The position numbers were made by a program, and so were the translations under genes. From positions 682,001 through 746,000 of the forward strand of contig OZ252054.1 of the NCBI GenBank assembly GCA_965248035.1: a stretch of DNA of 64,000 nt, in the 5' to 3' direction. The first letter of the stretch is position 1. The number at the start of each line of letters is the position of its first letter. Of the stretch, positions 27,758-36,837 are shown in pieces. The stretch comes from BJGV01 sp964194745. Its GTDB lineage: Bacteria; Pseudomonadota; Gammaproteobacteria; Burkholderiales; Nitrosomonadaceae. The notes under the pieces were generated by a model, which made no database searches, was not told the origin of the DNA, and saw only the letters and a list, made by a program, of their open reading frames with translations.

Positions 27758-28009
27758 TCATGCCGTTGGGTTGTCGGATTCATTTTTTTGATCCTGTTCT
27801 CTTGGAATGCCCATGAAGCCACGCACGATCCAACCAATTACCCACGTAAACACTAAAATAAATAGAAGCCCACCAAATACCACACTAGCGAACACAATTG
27901 GGTCGCCTTGCATGCCCTCGTTCATGGCTTTAATAATCCAACCAATTATCCAAATGGAAGCTACTAATTTTGAAAACCGCCGCGCCACCTCAAAAATATT
28001 TATTACCAT
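27758..28009 (-). CDS. small membrane protein with two transmembrane helices
   Basis: 83 aa from ATG 28009, chosen because AGGGA lies 6 nt upstream; an in-frame ATG at 28024 would add five residues. Two hydrophobic helices are evident (LVASIWIIGWII and IVFASVVFGGLLFILVFTWV), followed by a charged tail. No family recognised. Element B inserted exactly at its stop codon: the 8-bp duplication includes the last base of the stop (complement of TCA at 27758-27760), so the reading frame survived. Confidence 0.55.
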   Translation of the reverse strand: MVINIFEVARRFSKLVASIWIIGWIIKAMNEGMQGDPIVFASVVFGGLLFILVFTWVIGWIVRGFMGIPREQDQKNESDNPTA

Positions 28010-28209
28010 TGCATGTCCCTTCATAGCATTACACCATGTTATACCTCATGCCGATTTTGAATAGTTAAGTATCTTTCAGCACTTATCATACTTTCTGGAA
28101 AATCTTGTTAGTTTGTAAAAATAGGAATATTTTGGGCACAAATTTGGGCACAATTATGGTCACACCGCATCATTATTGTGCAATAGGATTTTGTAAGTCA
28201 CTGAAATTA

Positions 28210-28256
28210 TGGTGGGTCTGGAAGGACTTGAACCTTCGACCAAGGGATTATGAGTC
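28210..28256. repeat. attachment-site copy (distal end of tRNA island)
   Basis: 47 bp identical to 34259-34305, the 3' part of the tRNA gene from the CCA end through the anticodon stem. After position 28256 the match ends, so this is a tRNA fragment, the far attachment site left by site-specific integration. Confidence 0.9.
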
Positions 28257-28456
28257 GGATGAAATGAACAAACAAGCATAATCAGAAACAAACTAAAGCA
28301 ATTGAATCAACAAATTGATTGTTCCCACGTGTTACCAGTTTCTCTCGTTTTTTATCTCTCAGTGTGCCAAAAGTGGGCCGCACTATTTTCATATGCATCC
28401 ATATATCGTGGAAACCGAATTTGCTACTCGTAACTTTCTGGACTTGGCTAAAATCA

Positions 28457-29022
28457 TTAAATCATTCCGCAACATTTCTTGTACTTCTTTCCACTTCCAC
28501 AAGGACACGGCTCATTTCGCCCAACATCTTTTTTTGATTGTTCCTGCTTTGGCTGTAATTTGTTTGCCTTATCCGCATCGATATTTAATTGGTTAATAAT
28601 TTTATTTGTAGTCTGATTAATATTCAGGTCCACATTTATATTTATATCCGTTTCAAATACAGTAAAACCTGCGAAAATTATACCTATAATCGCATTGCGC
28701 AGTATTTTTGGTTTACTAGTTATGTAATCGGCAAGCTTAGGAGATAGTTCTCGAATTTTCTGAGTAACTACATCTGGATCCTCCTTATTCTCTTGTGCTT
28801 TATGTAGTACCGTTCTTAGACGAGACAGTTCATCAACCTGTGAACCAGACAAGTTTTTATCACGTCACCAACAATTGTTATATCAGGGATGCGTCCCTGG
28901 CCACCGCAAGCGGGACATGCTCCACCAGTGCAATTAACAAAGGCCACGCTCCCAGGCCCTGTCTCGGCGTTGGGAACAACAAACATAACTCCACATTTGT
29001 CACAAAATGCCGGTATTTTCAT
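28457..29022 (-). pseudogene. SEC-C motif zinc protein, frameshifted
   Basis: Two overlapping frames read as one protein. The N-terminal part has zinc-ribbon cysteines (FCDKCG, CPACGG) and ends GDVIK; the C-terminal part resumes with LSGSQVDELSRL and ends in a SEC-C motif (EPCPCGSGKKYKKCCG). One more A in the A5 run of the coding strand (28854-28858) would join them as VIKNLSGSQ. SEC-C modules bind zinc and occur in SecA and many accessory proteins. The function here is unknown; it is island cargo. Confidence 0.65.
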
Positions 29023-29134
29023 TTATCTCTTCCTTATTCCTAAATAGTTAAAAACCGTACACTTACATCTAGATAATTCTTAATAGTACTAATGTATATA
29101 ACGTAGCATATAACTGATTTAATCAATAAACTGA

Positions 29135-29416
29135 TTGCTCACACTTGTTGCCAGTTTCTACTGTTTTTTATCTATCAGTGTGGAAGATATAGCCAACGCT
29201 ATCGGTTTGAAGCAGTCTACAGCAAGTCGTAACACTAAGAAACTAGCTGTTGGACCTAGAGCACAGAAAGGGTATGGATTAGTGACCGTTGAGCTTGACC
29301 CATATGATGGGCGTAGTATAATTTTATGGTTAAGCAAGCGCGGTCACGAGTTGATTAACTTAATAACTGATTCAGCCCTGCCGAAGTTGAAATATCAATT
29401 TAGTAAGGATAAATGA
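29135..29416 (+). pseudogene. winged-helix (MarR-like) regulator fragment
   Basis: Contains a helix-turn-helix reading VEDIANAIGLKQSTASRNTKKL and a wing-like stretch GYGLVTVELDPYDGR followed by SKRGHELI, like MarR-type phage and plasmid regulators. The only available start is TTG at 29135 and the N-terminal helices expected before the HTH are missing, so it looks 5'-truncated. The next gene starts 3 bp before its end. Confidence 0.5.
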
Positions 29417-29655
29417 TGAAGAAATTATTAATTACATTGATGGTATTACTGTTAACGGGGTGTGCAGGACCGTTAATTCATCCAACTAAAGGTGAAGCAG
29501 AAGGGAAAAAAGACTGGTATATGTGCGAACAAGAGGCGGTGGCTTACGGTAGTCATATGGGTACTCCAAGTAATCCCCTTGTTATAGGACCAAGGATTAG
29601 GGAGTGTATGAAAATGAAATATGGATGGGTAGAGAAAACGGTTAGTGGACCATGA
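29413..29655 (+). CDS. small putative lipoprotein (island)
   Basis: 80 aa with lipoprotein signal MKKLLITLMVLLLTGCAG (lipobox LTGC, Cys at residue 16). The mature part has two further cysteines (MCEQ and RECM), probably a disulfide, and ends in KYGW. The start overlaps the stop of the preceding fragment (ATGATG). Function unknown. Confidence 0.55.
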   Translation: MMKKLLITLMVLLLTGCAGPLIHPTKGEAEGKKDWYMCEQEAVAYGSHMGTPSNPLVIGPRIRECMKMKYGWVEKTVSGP

Positions 29656-29706
29656 ACTACAAAGTTACTGTCGACACATCTGGATGGTCATGTTGAAGGC
29701 GAGGGT

Positions 29707-29814
29707 ATGTGGAAGAGTGACAAGCGTGATTGTGATGTAGAGACTGCCCTAGTAAAAGAATATGGGGTTGGTGCGTGTATGTATCGTAAAGGATGGAGGG
29801 AACAATGGAACTAA
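29707..29814 (+). CDS. short relative of the island lipoprotein
   Basis: 35 codons: MWKSDKRDCDVETALVKEYG then GACMYRKGWREQWN. The pattern of Cys, CM and K-GW resembles the C-terminal half of the lipoprotein just upstream, so it may be a decayed tandem copy without its signal peptide. Weak evidence of being a real gene. Confidence 0.3.
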   Translation: MWKSDKRDCDVETALVKEYGVGACMYRKGWREQWN

Positions 29815-29873
29815 CATCAAGGGAGATAAAGAAGCAAAAATGACAACGCTAATACAGACTAGATTTAGAGGGA

Positions 29874-30284
29874 TTAACTATTTCCCTCATCACCATCCAC
29901 GAAATTGATAACATAGCTAACAGGAAAATCATCCTGTGAGCTGTTGGGATTAACATATGAATGGTCTTGGCGCTCGGTAAACCCTGCGACTCTGGATAGA
30001 TAAAATTTAATCATGTCCTTATCTCCCCTTTTGCATAGCTTCATGAGTTTATCTGCAACAGATGCAATACCTTTTGCTTTGCCACGCGCTATTGCGTCTG
30101 AAAACTCTGGAAACCTTGCTTTCTTTTCATACAGTGTAGCCCTACCCATGCCTAATGCCTGCGCTATCTGGCTCTGTGTCATGCCTCGTTTACCAAGTGT
30201 TTCAGCTTCCTTGAGTAACTCGCCAGTTATCTCAATAGCTGGTCTCCCACCCTTATTTTTAGCAGAAATTCGTTTTTTATTCAT
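29874..30284 (-). CDS. helix-turn-helix protein, phage-like
   Basis: 136 aa. A basic N-terminus is followed by GRPAIEITGELL and a resolvase/terminase-small-subunit-like HTH: KRGMTQSQIAQALGMGRATL (residues 33-52). The rest is helical with FYLSRVAGFTER. Such proteins occur in prophages as DNA-recognition factors; no terminase large subunit is present, so packaging is not implied. Confidence 0.6.
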   Translation of the reverse strand: MNKKRISAKNKGGRPAIEITGELLKEAETLGKRGMTQSQIAQALGMGRATLYEKKARFPEFSDAIARGKAKGIASVADKLMKLCKRGDKDMIKFYLSRVAGFTERQDHSYVNPNSSQDDFPVSYVINFVDGDEGNS

Positions 30285-30300
30285 GGCAACCCCTATTCCA

Positions 30301-31122
30301 TTAATTATGCTTTCTAGTTAGTGGCTGAAACGCACTATAAATTTTATCGCGAACTGCGCTGAGTTTTTTGAGCGACTCCAGGCTAATTTCGTATGAAGTT
30401 ATTTGTTTCTCAATAGAGTTAGAATATTGACGTTGGTTTAGAACATCTATTAAAACCATCTCCATTGGGTTTCCATCATCCACAAAAGAAATTTGTTTGT
30501 TTTCCCACGCACCAACAAAAGCATGTTTCAGTTGCCGATTTTCATTTTTAATTTTATCTCCTGAATGCGCGACCGCATTCCGCATCTGAATGAAATTTGG
30601 AAAGGCTAATTTGAACATTTTTCTGGCCGACCGACGAGTATCCGTATTTACGTAGGAAACAAATTTTGGAGCTGATGCTAGCGTTTCATCTATTCCTTCT
30701 AAAGTGCGTCCAAAATGACTATTCAACATTGCACCATCACGTGCCGCTATAACCGGCCATCCGTCTAATACCTCTAGAGCGCCATTGGCTTCTTTATCTT
30801 ACTTGTTTTTTTCGAATTCATCTCTTGCGTAGGCCATAGAATGGGCAGCTGTTTCATAAAGCTGAACGTCTGCTTCAAAGCACCGTACATAGTAATTTAA
30901 CATTGTGAGAAGTTGGCTTAAATGTGATACGGTTTCCGATTCTTCTGGAGCTACCTTCCCCCAGTTAAGAATGGGTGGTAACCGGTCAAAATTTGGCATA
31001 ACATCCGTGCGTTTATCTTCCCAAAGAATCGCATTTTTTGATGTTTTTGCCCGATGCAAAAACATTGTTGTGGTACGCGTTTGTGGTCGTGGTTTTTTAA
31101 ATTCTTTTTCTTTAATTGTCAT
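30301..31122 (-). pseudogene. hypothetical island protein with in-frame stop
   Basis: Frames 31122-30799 (107 aa) and 30729-30301 (142 aa) are in the same phase. Between them is a single TAA at 30799-30801, then DKEANGALEVLDGWPVIAARDG leading into MLNSHFG without another interruption. The full protein would be about 273 aa. No domain recognised; it is largely helical, with NFIQMRNAVAHSGD reminiscent of HEPN-like or other helical-bundle proteins, but I do not assign it. Confidence 0.55.
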
Positions 31123-31189
31123 ATTATTCTCCTTATAAACCTTGTCAGAAATTTGTATGTTCTTTATGGTAGCCTCTATTTAGGATGTT

Positions 31190-31801
31190 TTATAGGGACT
31201 GACAGCGGTCAGATGCAAGTGTCAGGTGAGTAATGTTGGGTGCTTTAATTTCATATTCTGGATGCCATAAAAACTTACCCCTACATGGTATTAATTCAAT
31301 ATCCCCACTTTTGGGGGGACGACTTACCTCATTTTTGAGGGTTGTGGTGGGTGTCCATTTACCATTTTTGCGGTGGGTATGCCGTAATTTTGGGGAGTCT
31401 AATTTTTTCTCGGCAGAAAGCCAATAACGCCAGCCGCAAGATACAAACCCATCCAAGAAGAGACCTTGTCTATTTATTATGGGCAACCATGTAACAGCGT
31501 ATTGCGCCGCACCTTGCTGATAGCCGCCTGAGCGTGTGCGATAAATCATTCCATGTGAAATCAATTCACGGATGGCTCTGCCTAGAGTATTCTTGCTAAG
31601 TCCGAAACGACGCATATAGCTATAAGTCGCTTGCAAGTGTCCGTTGTTGCCCTTTGTTAGTTGTCGGGCAATTAGTAACAGCAGTGAACGCGCAGAATAA
31701 GTCAGGTCAGCATAAGCATCACTATCTATGACGCGATGCTCAATCGCTGCGTAGGGATGCTTTGTGAGAGTTTTTTCTCTTATCATTTCTTCTGTACCCA
31801 T
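31190..31801 (-). CDS. winged-helix replication-initiator-like protein
   Basis: 203 aa from ATG 31801, which overlaps the end of the excisionase-like gene by 19 bp; a longer start at 31861 would overlap more. AYADLTYSARSLLLLIARQL followed by YSYMRRFGLSKNTLGRAIREL resembles the winged-helix DNA-binding domain of small replication proteins from plasmids and phage satellites. Position next to an excisionase and integrase fits a role in element replication. Confidence 0.55.
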   Translation of the reverse strand: MGTEEMIREKTLTKHPYAAIEHRVIDSDAYADLTYSARSLLLLIARQLTKGNNGHLQATYSYMRRFGLSKNTLGRAIRELISHGMIYRTRSGGYQQGAAQYAVTWLPIINRQGLFLDGFVSCGWRYWLSAEKKLDSPKLRHTHRKNGKWTPTTTLKNEVSRPPKSGDIELIPCRGKFLWHPEYEIKAPNITHLTLASDRCQSL

Positions 31802-32067
31802 TCTAGGAATCGTTCTCGGTGAATCATGACTTTCCTGCCGCAGCGAATAATCGCTCCACATTCAACCAATCCATTACTTGGAATCTCCCCATTACTACAA
31901 TGACGCGTCTCTGCCTTGAAAATTAGATTGCGAAGTGCAGCAGCAGTAAACGCTGGCTCAACTTTTGAAAATTGTTCCACAGTGTAGAGTGTATGGTGCA
32001 ATGTGATAGGGTATGCCGAACGAATTGCGGGCGTGTTGTTGGTATGTTGTTCAGTATTTGTGGTCAT
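31783..32067 (-). CDS. excisionase/AlpA-like DNA-binding protein
   Basis: 94 aa. The core reads VEQFSKVEPAFTAAALRNLI then ...GAIIRCGRKVMIHRERFLEWV, a MerR/excisionase-type winged-helix pattern in which the last part matches the usual 'R-V-K-I-D-x-E-x-F-x-x-W' ending. Probably directs excision or activates the integrase, as Xis or AlpA does. Confidence 0.6.
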   Translation of the reverse strand: MTTNTEQHTNNTPAIRSAYPITLHHTLYTVEQFSKVEPAFTAAALRNLIFKAETRHCSNGEIPSNGLVECGAIIRCGRKVMIHRERFLEWVQKK

Positions 32068-32223
32068 CGTCTTTTCCTCACAGCTATTGCTGTTGTTAGT
32101 AACGATTACACAATGCCTGTACCTTTAACGCTTACAAGAGAATGCAAAAGTTCTAGGAGAACTTCGAATTTATTGATTTTCGGGTAGGTTCAGTTCAAAA
32201 CTTTCACTGAAAGTTTGAAAGTT

Positions 32224-32889
32224 TTAACCCAAACTAATGTTGGAAAGTGCTTTTTTTATTGTATCGGGATTAAAGGGTTTCTTCCCTCCCCTTTTATAGA
32301 TACCTACATTTTTCAGTGAATCCGATACCTTCTTAGACAATAGATTACTTTTAACTAGCAGAGTTGAGTCTTTCTTTACTAGCGACCTAGCAATGTACCG
32401 CGCAGGGATGTACCAAGGTTGTTCTGGTTCGGGGTCATTGATGCAAGATATAAACCAAGGTTTTTCATGTTGTTTGTTTTTTTCGGATACTTCTTCATCA
32501 GCTCGATTGGCACTTATTATTGCAGCCGATTCATAATAAACATTCTTACGGCTGATTTCCTGCGGCGTATCTATCCGAAAATAATGGTCTTCCCAAGGAT
32601 GCAAGTCTGCTTCGTCTGGATGTACGGCAGGGTATGCGGTTAAAGTTGCTTGGGGAAATAGCAAAAGTTCCTGCGCAAATTTTGGTAGCATCGGCACAAG
32701 ACAAGCTGCTCGTGTTCTTTTTCCAGTTTTTGGGGTCGATACCGAACCATGTGCTATCAGCTTTGCACTGTGTGGCTTCAATGCGGCAAATAGGACAATC
32801 TCGCCCTCGGCAGCTTGTTGCAAAAACATAGACTCATCATCATCGGGTATTTGAATAAACCGAGAACCGTCTTGAATTATCTCACTCAT
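32224..32889 (-). CDS. hypothetical protein between integrase and excisionase
   Basis: 221 aa, no recognised domain. No signal peptide. Starts 3 bp after the integrase stop in the direction away from it, i.e. the integrase ends at 32892 and this gene begins at 32889 downstream, so both are on one minus-strand transcript. A basic C-terminus (KRGGKKPFNPDTIKKAL) could touch nucleic acid. Confidence 0.5.
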   Translation of the reverse strand: MSEIIQDGSRFIQIPDDDESMFLQQAAEGEIVLFAALKPHSAKLIAHGSVSTPKTGKRTRAACLVPMLPKFAQELLLFPQATLTAYPAVHPDEADLHPWEDHYFRIDTPQEISRKNVYYESAAIISANRADEEVSEKNKQHEKPWFISCINDPEPEQPWYIPARYIARSLVKKDSTLLVKSNLLSKKVSDSLKNVGIYKRGGKKPFNPDTIKKALSNISLG

Positions 32890-32891
32890 GT

Positions 32892-33950
32892 TCAGACCCC
32901 AAGCCGTGCAGCTAGTTTTTCACCAGTGGAAACGATGTGGTCATCAGACAAATGAGCATAGCGGGCTACCATTGCAAGTGTTCTATGCCCTAGCACCTTA
33001 GCAATTTCCACCAGCGATACTCCACTCATAGCAAGATAACTAGCAGCGGTATGCCGCAAGTCATGCCAGTGAAAATTAGTAATGCCCACCTCTTTTAACG
33101 AGGTGTCCCAAGGCTGACGAAGGTTAAGGTACTCTGCTTTCTTGGCTCGGTCAGTGGGCGGAAATACCCTGTCATCGGTCATACTCCGAATTTTGGAGCG
33201 ATTTTTCAGTATAGTAAGTGCTTCACCTACCAGTGCCAGTGCGCGTTTATCTCCATTCTTTGTTTTTTCCAGCGTGATGACTTTGCGCTTAAAGTCAATT
33301 TGTCCCCAACAAAGACTCATAATTTCACCTTGTCTAGCGCCAGTAGTTAGGCTCAACACCACAGCTAGATACAAGTTATCATGCTTACGACAAGCTTCCA
33401 GTAGGCGGGGTCGTTCTTCATCACTCAGGAATCGCACCCTGCCAGCAGTTTCTTTTGGCTTAGTAACGCGCTCACATGGATTACGTTCTGTCCACTCAAG
33501 TCTTACCCCGTATGACAAGCAGGATGACAGCACAGCAATAAACCGATTGACCGTTGCTCCGGTACGCTTCGCCCTTTCCCGATTAGCATCAATTTCAGGG
33601 TCACCAGTTGCTGGTGTGATGAAACGTTGCGTATCCTCTGACAACAGTTTTTTAATTTCCTTGTTGATGCGCTCCGAAGTCACTTCAGCAAGTCGTAGAT
33701 TACCAAATACTCCCTGCCAATAATTAAGTCGTTTCACATCCTTAGCGTGTAAACGATATTCGTCTGCCAATTCATTAAATGTATGGCGATTGCTCTGTCC
33801 GAAGTATTTGCCAGCGCGTAGATTTGTTTCTGTTTTAGCTGCCCATTCTTTGGCATCGCCTAAGCGCACAAAACTTGCTGTTGCTGGCTCAAAACCTTTG
33901 AGTCTTACTTGAACGTGGTGCTTGCCACCTCGTTTTCTGAAGGTTGCCAT
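32892..33950 (-). CDS. tyrosine integrase of the tRNA island
   Basis: 352 aa phage-type integrase. The catalytic set is visible: Arg in LTTGARQGEIMSL near residue 205, HxxR in HWHDLRHTAASYL near 297, His in VLGHRTLAMV near 320 and the nucleophile Tyr in ARYAHL near 331. An N-terminal arm-binding region (KRGGKHHVQVRLKG) and core-binding SAM-like region precede these. It lies next to the intact tRNA at one att site, the standard arrangement. Confidence 0.93.
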   Translation of the reverse strand: MATFRKRGGKHHVQVRLKGFEPATASFVRLGDAKEWAAKTETNLRAGKYFGQSNRHTFNELADEYRLHAKDVKRLNYWQGVFGNLRLAEVTSERINKEIKKLLSEDTQRFITPATGDPEIDANRERAKRTGATVNRFIAVLSSCLSYGVRLEWTERNPCERVTKPKETAGRVRFLSDEERPRLLEACRKHDNLYLAVVLSLTTGARQGEIMSLCWGQIDFKRKVITLEKTKNGDKRALALVGEALTILKNRSKIRSMTDDRVFPPTDRAKKAEYLNLRQPWDTSLKEVGITNFHWHDLRHTAASYLAMSGVSLVEIAKVLGHRTLAMVARYAHLSDDHIVSTGEKLAARLGV

Positions 33951-34258
33951 GACTATTTGTTCCCAAATGAAACAGATAGACTAAGTGTAGAGCAAACGTG
34001 AGAAAACAACAACGGATATTTAATCTAATGATTATTAATGCTACCTTATTGGTAGTACTCATATATTTAATAAATAGTATGTATCTGGCACAGTTATGGC
34101 ACATCAACTGTGAAATTTTGAATGAAAACCAAGGAATACTGTACTGTTTAGTCAGTATCAGAAATTATACGTAGAAACAAAGATTTTGTGTCAATGTGCC
34201 AATAATGTGCCAAATAATTATTATTTTATAGCACTTATCATGTAACTTATTGTATTTG
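33951..34258. promoter_or_regulatory. integrase upstream region with repeated GGCACA/TGTGCC sites
   Basis: About 308 bp between integrase and attachment site, with no gene. It holds two paired short repeats: GGCACA twice near 34085-34102 and TGTGCC twice near 34195-34212. Similar paired sites lie at 28134-28170. These resemble arm-type integrase-binding sites; the integrase promoter must also be here. Confidence 0.5.
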
Positions 34259-34335
<77 letters not shown>

Positions 34336-34373
34336 AATCTGAGAACAAGAATCTAAGAATCTTCGAAATCCAA

Positions 34374-36758
34374 TTAGCCCTCAGTATCTAGAAGGCTACG
34401 CAGACGCTCGGAACGAGAAGGATGACGCAGCTTGCGCAGCGCCTTTGCCTCAATCTGGCGAATACGCTCACGGGTTACATCAAACTGTTTACCAACTTCT
34501 TCCAGCGTATGGTCGGTATTCATTTCAATACCAAAACGCATGCGCAACACTTTTGCTTCACGCGGAGTCAATGAATCTAGTATAGCTTTCGTGACATCCC
34601 TTAGACTGGTAAAAACTGCGGCGTCTACCGGTGCCATAGTGGCGGCATCCTCTATGAAATCACCGAGATGAGAATCCTCGTCATCGCCGATGGGTGTTTC
34701 CATGGAAATTGGTTCCTTAGAAATCTTGAGAATTTTACGAATTTTCTCCTCTGGCATTTCCATTTTCTGTGCTAGCACCGCAGGTTCCGGCTCCTGCCCA
34801 GTTTCTTGCAAAATCTGGCGCGAGATACGATTCATTTTGTTGATGGTCTCTATCATGTGGACCGGGATGCGAATAGTACGTGCCTGATCAGCAATTGAAC
34901 GGGTAATAGCCTGACGAATCCACCATGTAGCATATGTAGAAAATTTGTAGCCACGTCTATATTCAAATTTATCCACTGCTTTCATAAGACCAATGTTTCC
35001 TTCCTGGATGAGATCCAGAAATTGTAACCCACGATTAGTGTATTTTTTAGCAATAGAAATAACTAAACGCAAATTTGCTTCGGTCATTTCACGCTTGGCA
35101 CGGCGCGCTTTTGCCTCGCCAGTAGACATCTTACGGTTGATTTCCTTCAGTTCCTTAATCGGAATACCAACTTGCCTTTGTAACGCTAATAGGTTCTGCT
35201 GCTGTTCTATAATAGCCGGCTGATAACGAGCCAAAACTTGACTGTATGATCTGTCAGCTGCAATTTCCTGCGCTACCCAGCTGAGATTAATCTCATTACC
35301 AGGGAATACTTTAATGAAATGATTACGCGGCATCCCCGCCTTGACTACACTCAACTCCATAATTTTACGCTCATAACTGCGAACTTCTTCCACCATCCCA
35401 CGTTGTGTATCGCAAAGCCGCTCAACCATTTTGGCAGAAAAACGGATGGCCATGAGCTCGGATGATATATGCTCCTGTATTTCCTTGTATGCCCTACTAG
35501 ATGACCCCTTCTTCTTAATTACATTCTGCATTTCGGCATACGCACTATAAATAACAGAAAAACGCTCCAGCGCACTTATTTTTAATTTAAGTGAGTTGGC
35601 GCTTGCAATTGCAGCACTATCTTCATCATCTCCCTTCCCGGCATCCAATTCCTGTACCAACGATTCGTCAGAAATTTCTTCGCAAACAATTTCCTGAGCA
35701 TTAGGATCAAGTAATCCGTCTACCAACTCATCAATGCGCATCTCATCTTGTGACACTTTAGTAGCAAAATTGAGGATTCCTGCTATAGTAGTTGGGCAGG
35801 CAGAAATTGCCTGGATCATGTGTTTTAATCCATCTTCGATACGCTTAGCGATTTCTATTTCTCCCTCACGCGTAAGTAACTCTACCGATCCCATCTCACG
35901 CATATACATGCGTACTGGATCCGCGGTACGACCAAACTCAGAATCCACGGTAGAAAGCGCTGCTTCCGCTTCTTCCACTACGTCCTCATCAGTCACCGTA
36001 GGGGTGGACTCAGATAGCAGTAGCGCTTCCACGTCGGGTGCCTCATCATGGACGGAGATGCCCATGTCATTGATCATACTGATAATGCTCTCTATCTGTT
36101 CGGCATCCTGCATATCGTCCGGCAGATGATCATTAATCTCGGCATAGGTTAGGTAACCACGCTCCTTACCTTGGACGATCAGGATCTTAAGACGTTTGCG
36201 CCGCGTCTCAAGATCTTGAGACCCAAAAAGAACTTTCTCGGCCTCCTTAGCTTGTGCCCCGGCTACCCTGGCTGCTCTTAGTTTCATTTTTCTGGTAAAC
36301 GGTTTTAACTCCTTAGCAGCCATCACCGCCTTAGCTATCTTGGCAACTTGAGCAGATGTTTTAACGGGTAATCTTGTAACTGCTACGTCCTTATTTACCA
36401 GAGTGTTTGTAACCGCTTTTGTCAACTTCTTTACAACCGCTATTGACGGTTTCTTGGCAACTGCTCCTGTCGACTTCTTTACATCCTCTCTTATCGGTTT
36501 CTTGGCTACTGCAAGTACTTTTCTTGGCTTGTTTGTAATTTTCCCGGCTGATTTCCTTTCAGTTACAGCTACTCGAGAATGTTTCTTTGCCACTGTTTTT
36601 AATTGAGTTCTTGTTGTTTTCTTTATTTCCTTTTTTATTTTTCCCTCGATTTTCTCAGCACGACGCCTCACAAGCGTGGTTGGTGAGACCCCACTATTAA
36701 TCTTTGCTTTTGTATTTACTTTGGCTAAAATTCTAGCTTGTGTATTTGCTTTTGCCAT
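34374..36758 (-). CDS. rpoD: RNA polymerase primary sigma factor RpoD
   Basis: 794 aa housekeeping sigma70. Region 1.2 onward begins around FGRTADPVRMYMREMG; region 2 has EANLRLVISIAKKY and FLDLIQEGNIGLMKAVDKFEY, with YKFSTYATWWIRQAI for -10 recognition; region 4 ends with EVGKQFDVTRERIRQIEAKA. The first about 170 residues are an unusual Lys/Ala/Thr-rich tail with repeated AKKP and KTR motifs before a region-1.1-like segment. Length exceeds E. coli RpoD (613 aa) mainly for that reason. It lies downstream of dnaG in the macromolecular-synthesis cluster. Confidence 0.97.
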   Translation of the reverse strand: MAKANTQARILAKVNTKAKINSGVSPTTLVRRRAEKIEGKIKKEIKKTTRTQLKTVAKKHSRVAVTERKSAGKITNKPRKVLAVAKKPIREDVKKSTGAVAKKPSIAVVKKLTKAVTNTLVNKDVAVTRLPVKTSAQVAKIAKAVMAAKELKPFTRKMKLRAARVAGAQAKEAEKVLFGSQDLETRRKRLKILIVQGKERGYLTYAEINDHLPDDMQDAEQIESIISMINDMGISVHDEAPDVEALLLSESTPTVTDEDVVEEAEAALSTVDSEFGRTADPVRMYMREMGSVELLTREGEIEIAKRIEDGLKHMIQAISACPTTIAGILNFATKVSQDEMRIDELVDGLLDPNAQEIVCEEISDESLVQELDAGKGDDEDSAAIASANSLKLKISALERFSVIYSAYAEMQNVIKKKGSSSRAYKEIQEHISSELMAIRFSAKMVERLCDTQRGMVEEVRSYERKIMELSVVKAGMPRNHFIKVFPGNEINLSWVAQEIAADRSYSQVLARYQPAIIEQQQNLLALQRQVGIPIKELKEINRKMSTGEAKARRAKREMTEANLRLVISIAKKYTNRGLQFLDLIQEGNIGLMKAVDKFEYRRGYKFSTYATWWIRQAITRSIADQARTIRIPVHMIETINKMNRISRQILQETGQEPEPAVLAQKMEMPEEKIRKILKISKEPISMETPIGDDEDSHLGDFIEDAATMAPVDAAVFTSLRDVTKAILDSLTPREAKVLRMRFGIEMNTDHTLEEVGKQFDVTRERIRQIEAKALRKLRHPSRSERLRSLLDTEG

Positions 36759-36837
36759 TTATGATTTCCAAATAAAATGGATAGTTGAATCCGAAATTTA
36801 TTAGTATATCAAAATTCAGCCAAGCTGGCTCAGTCAG

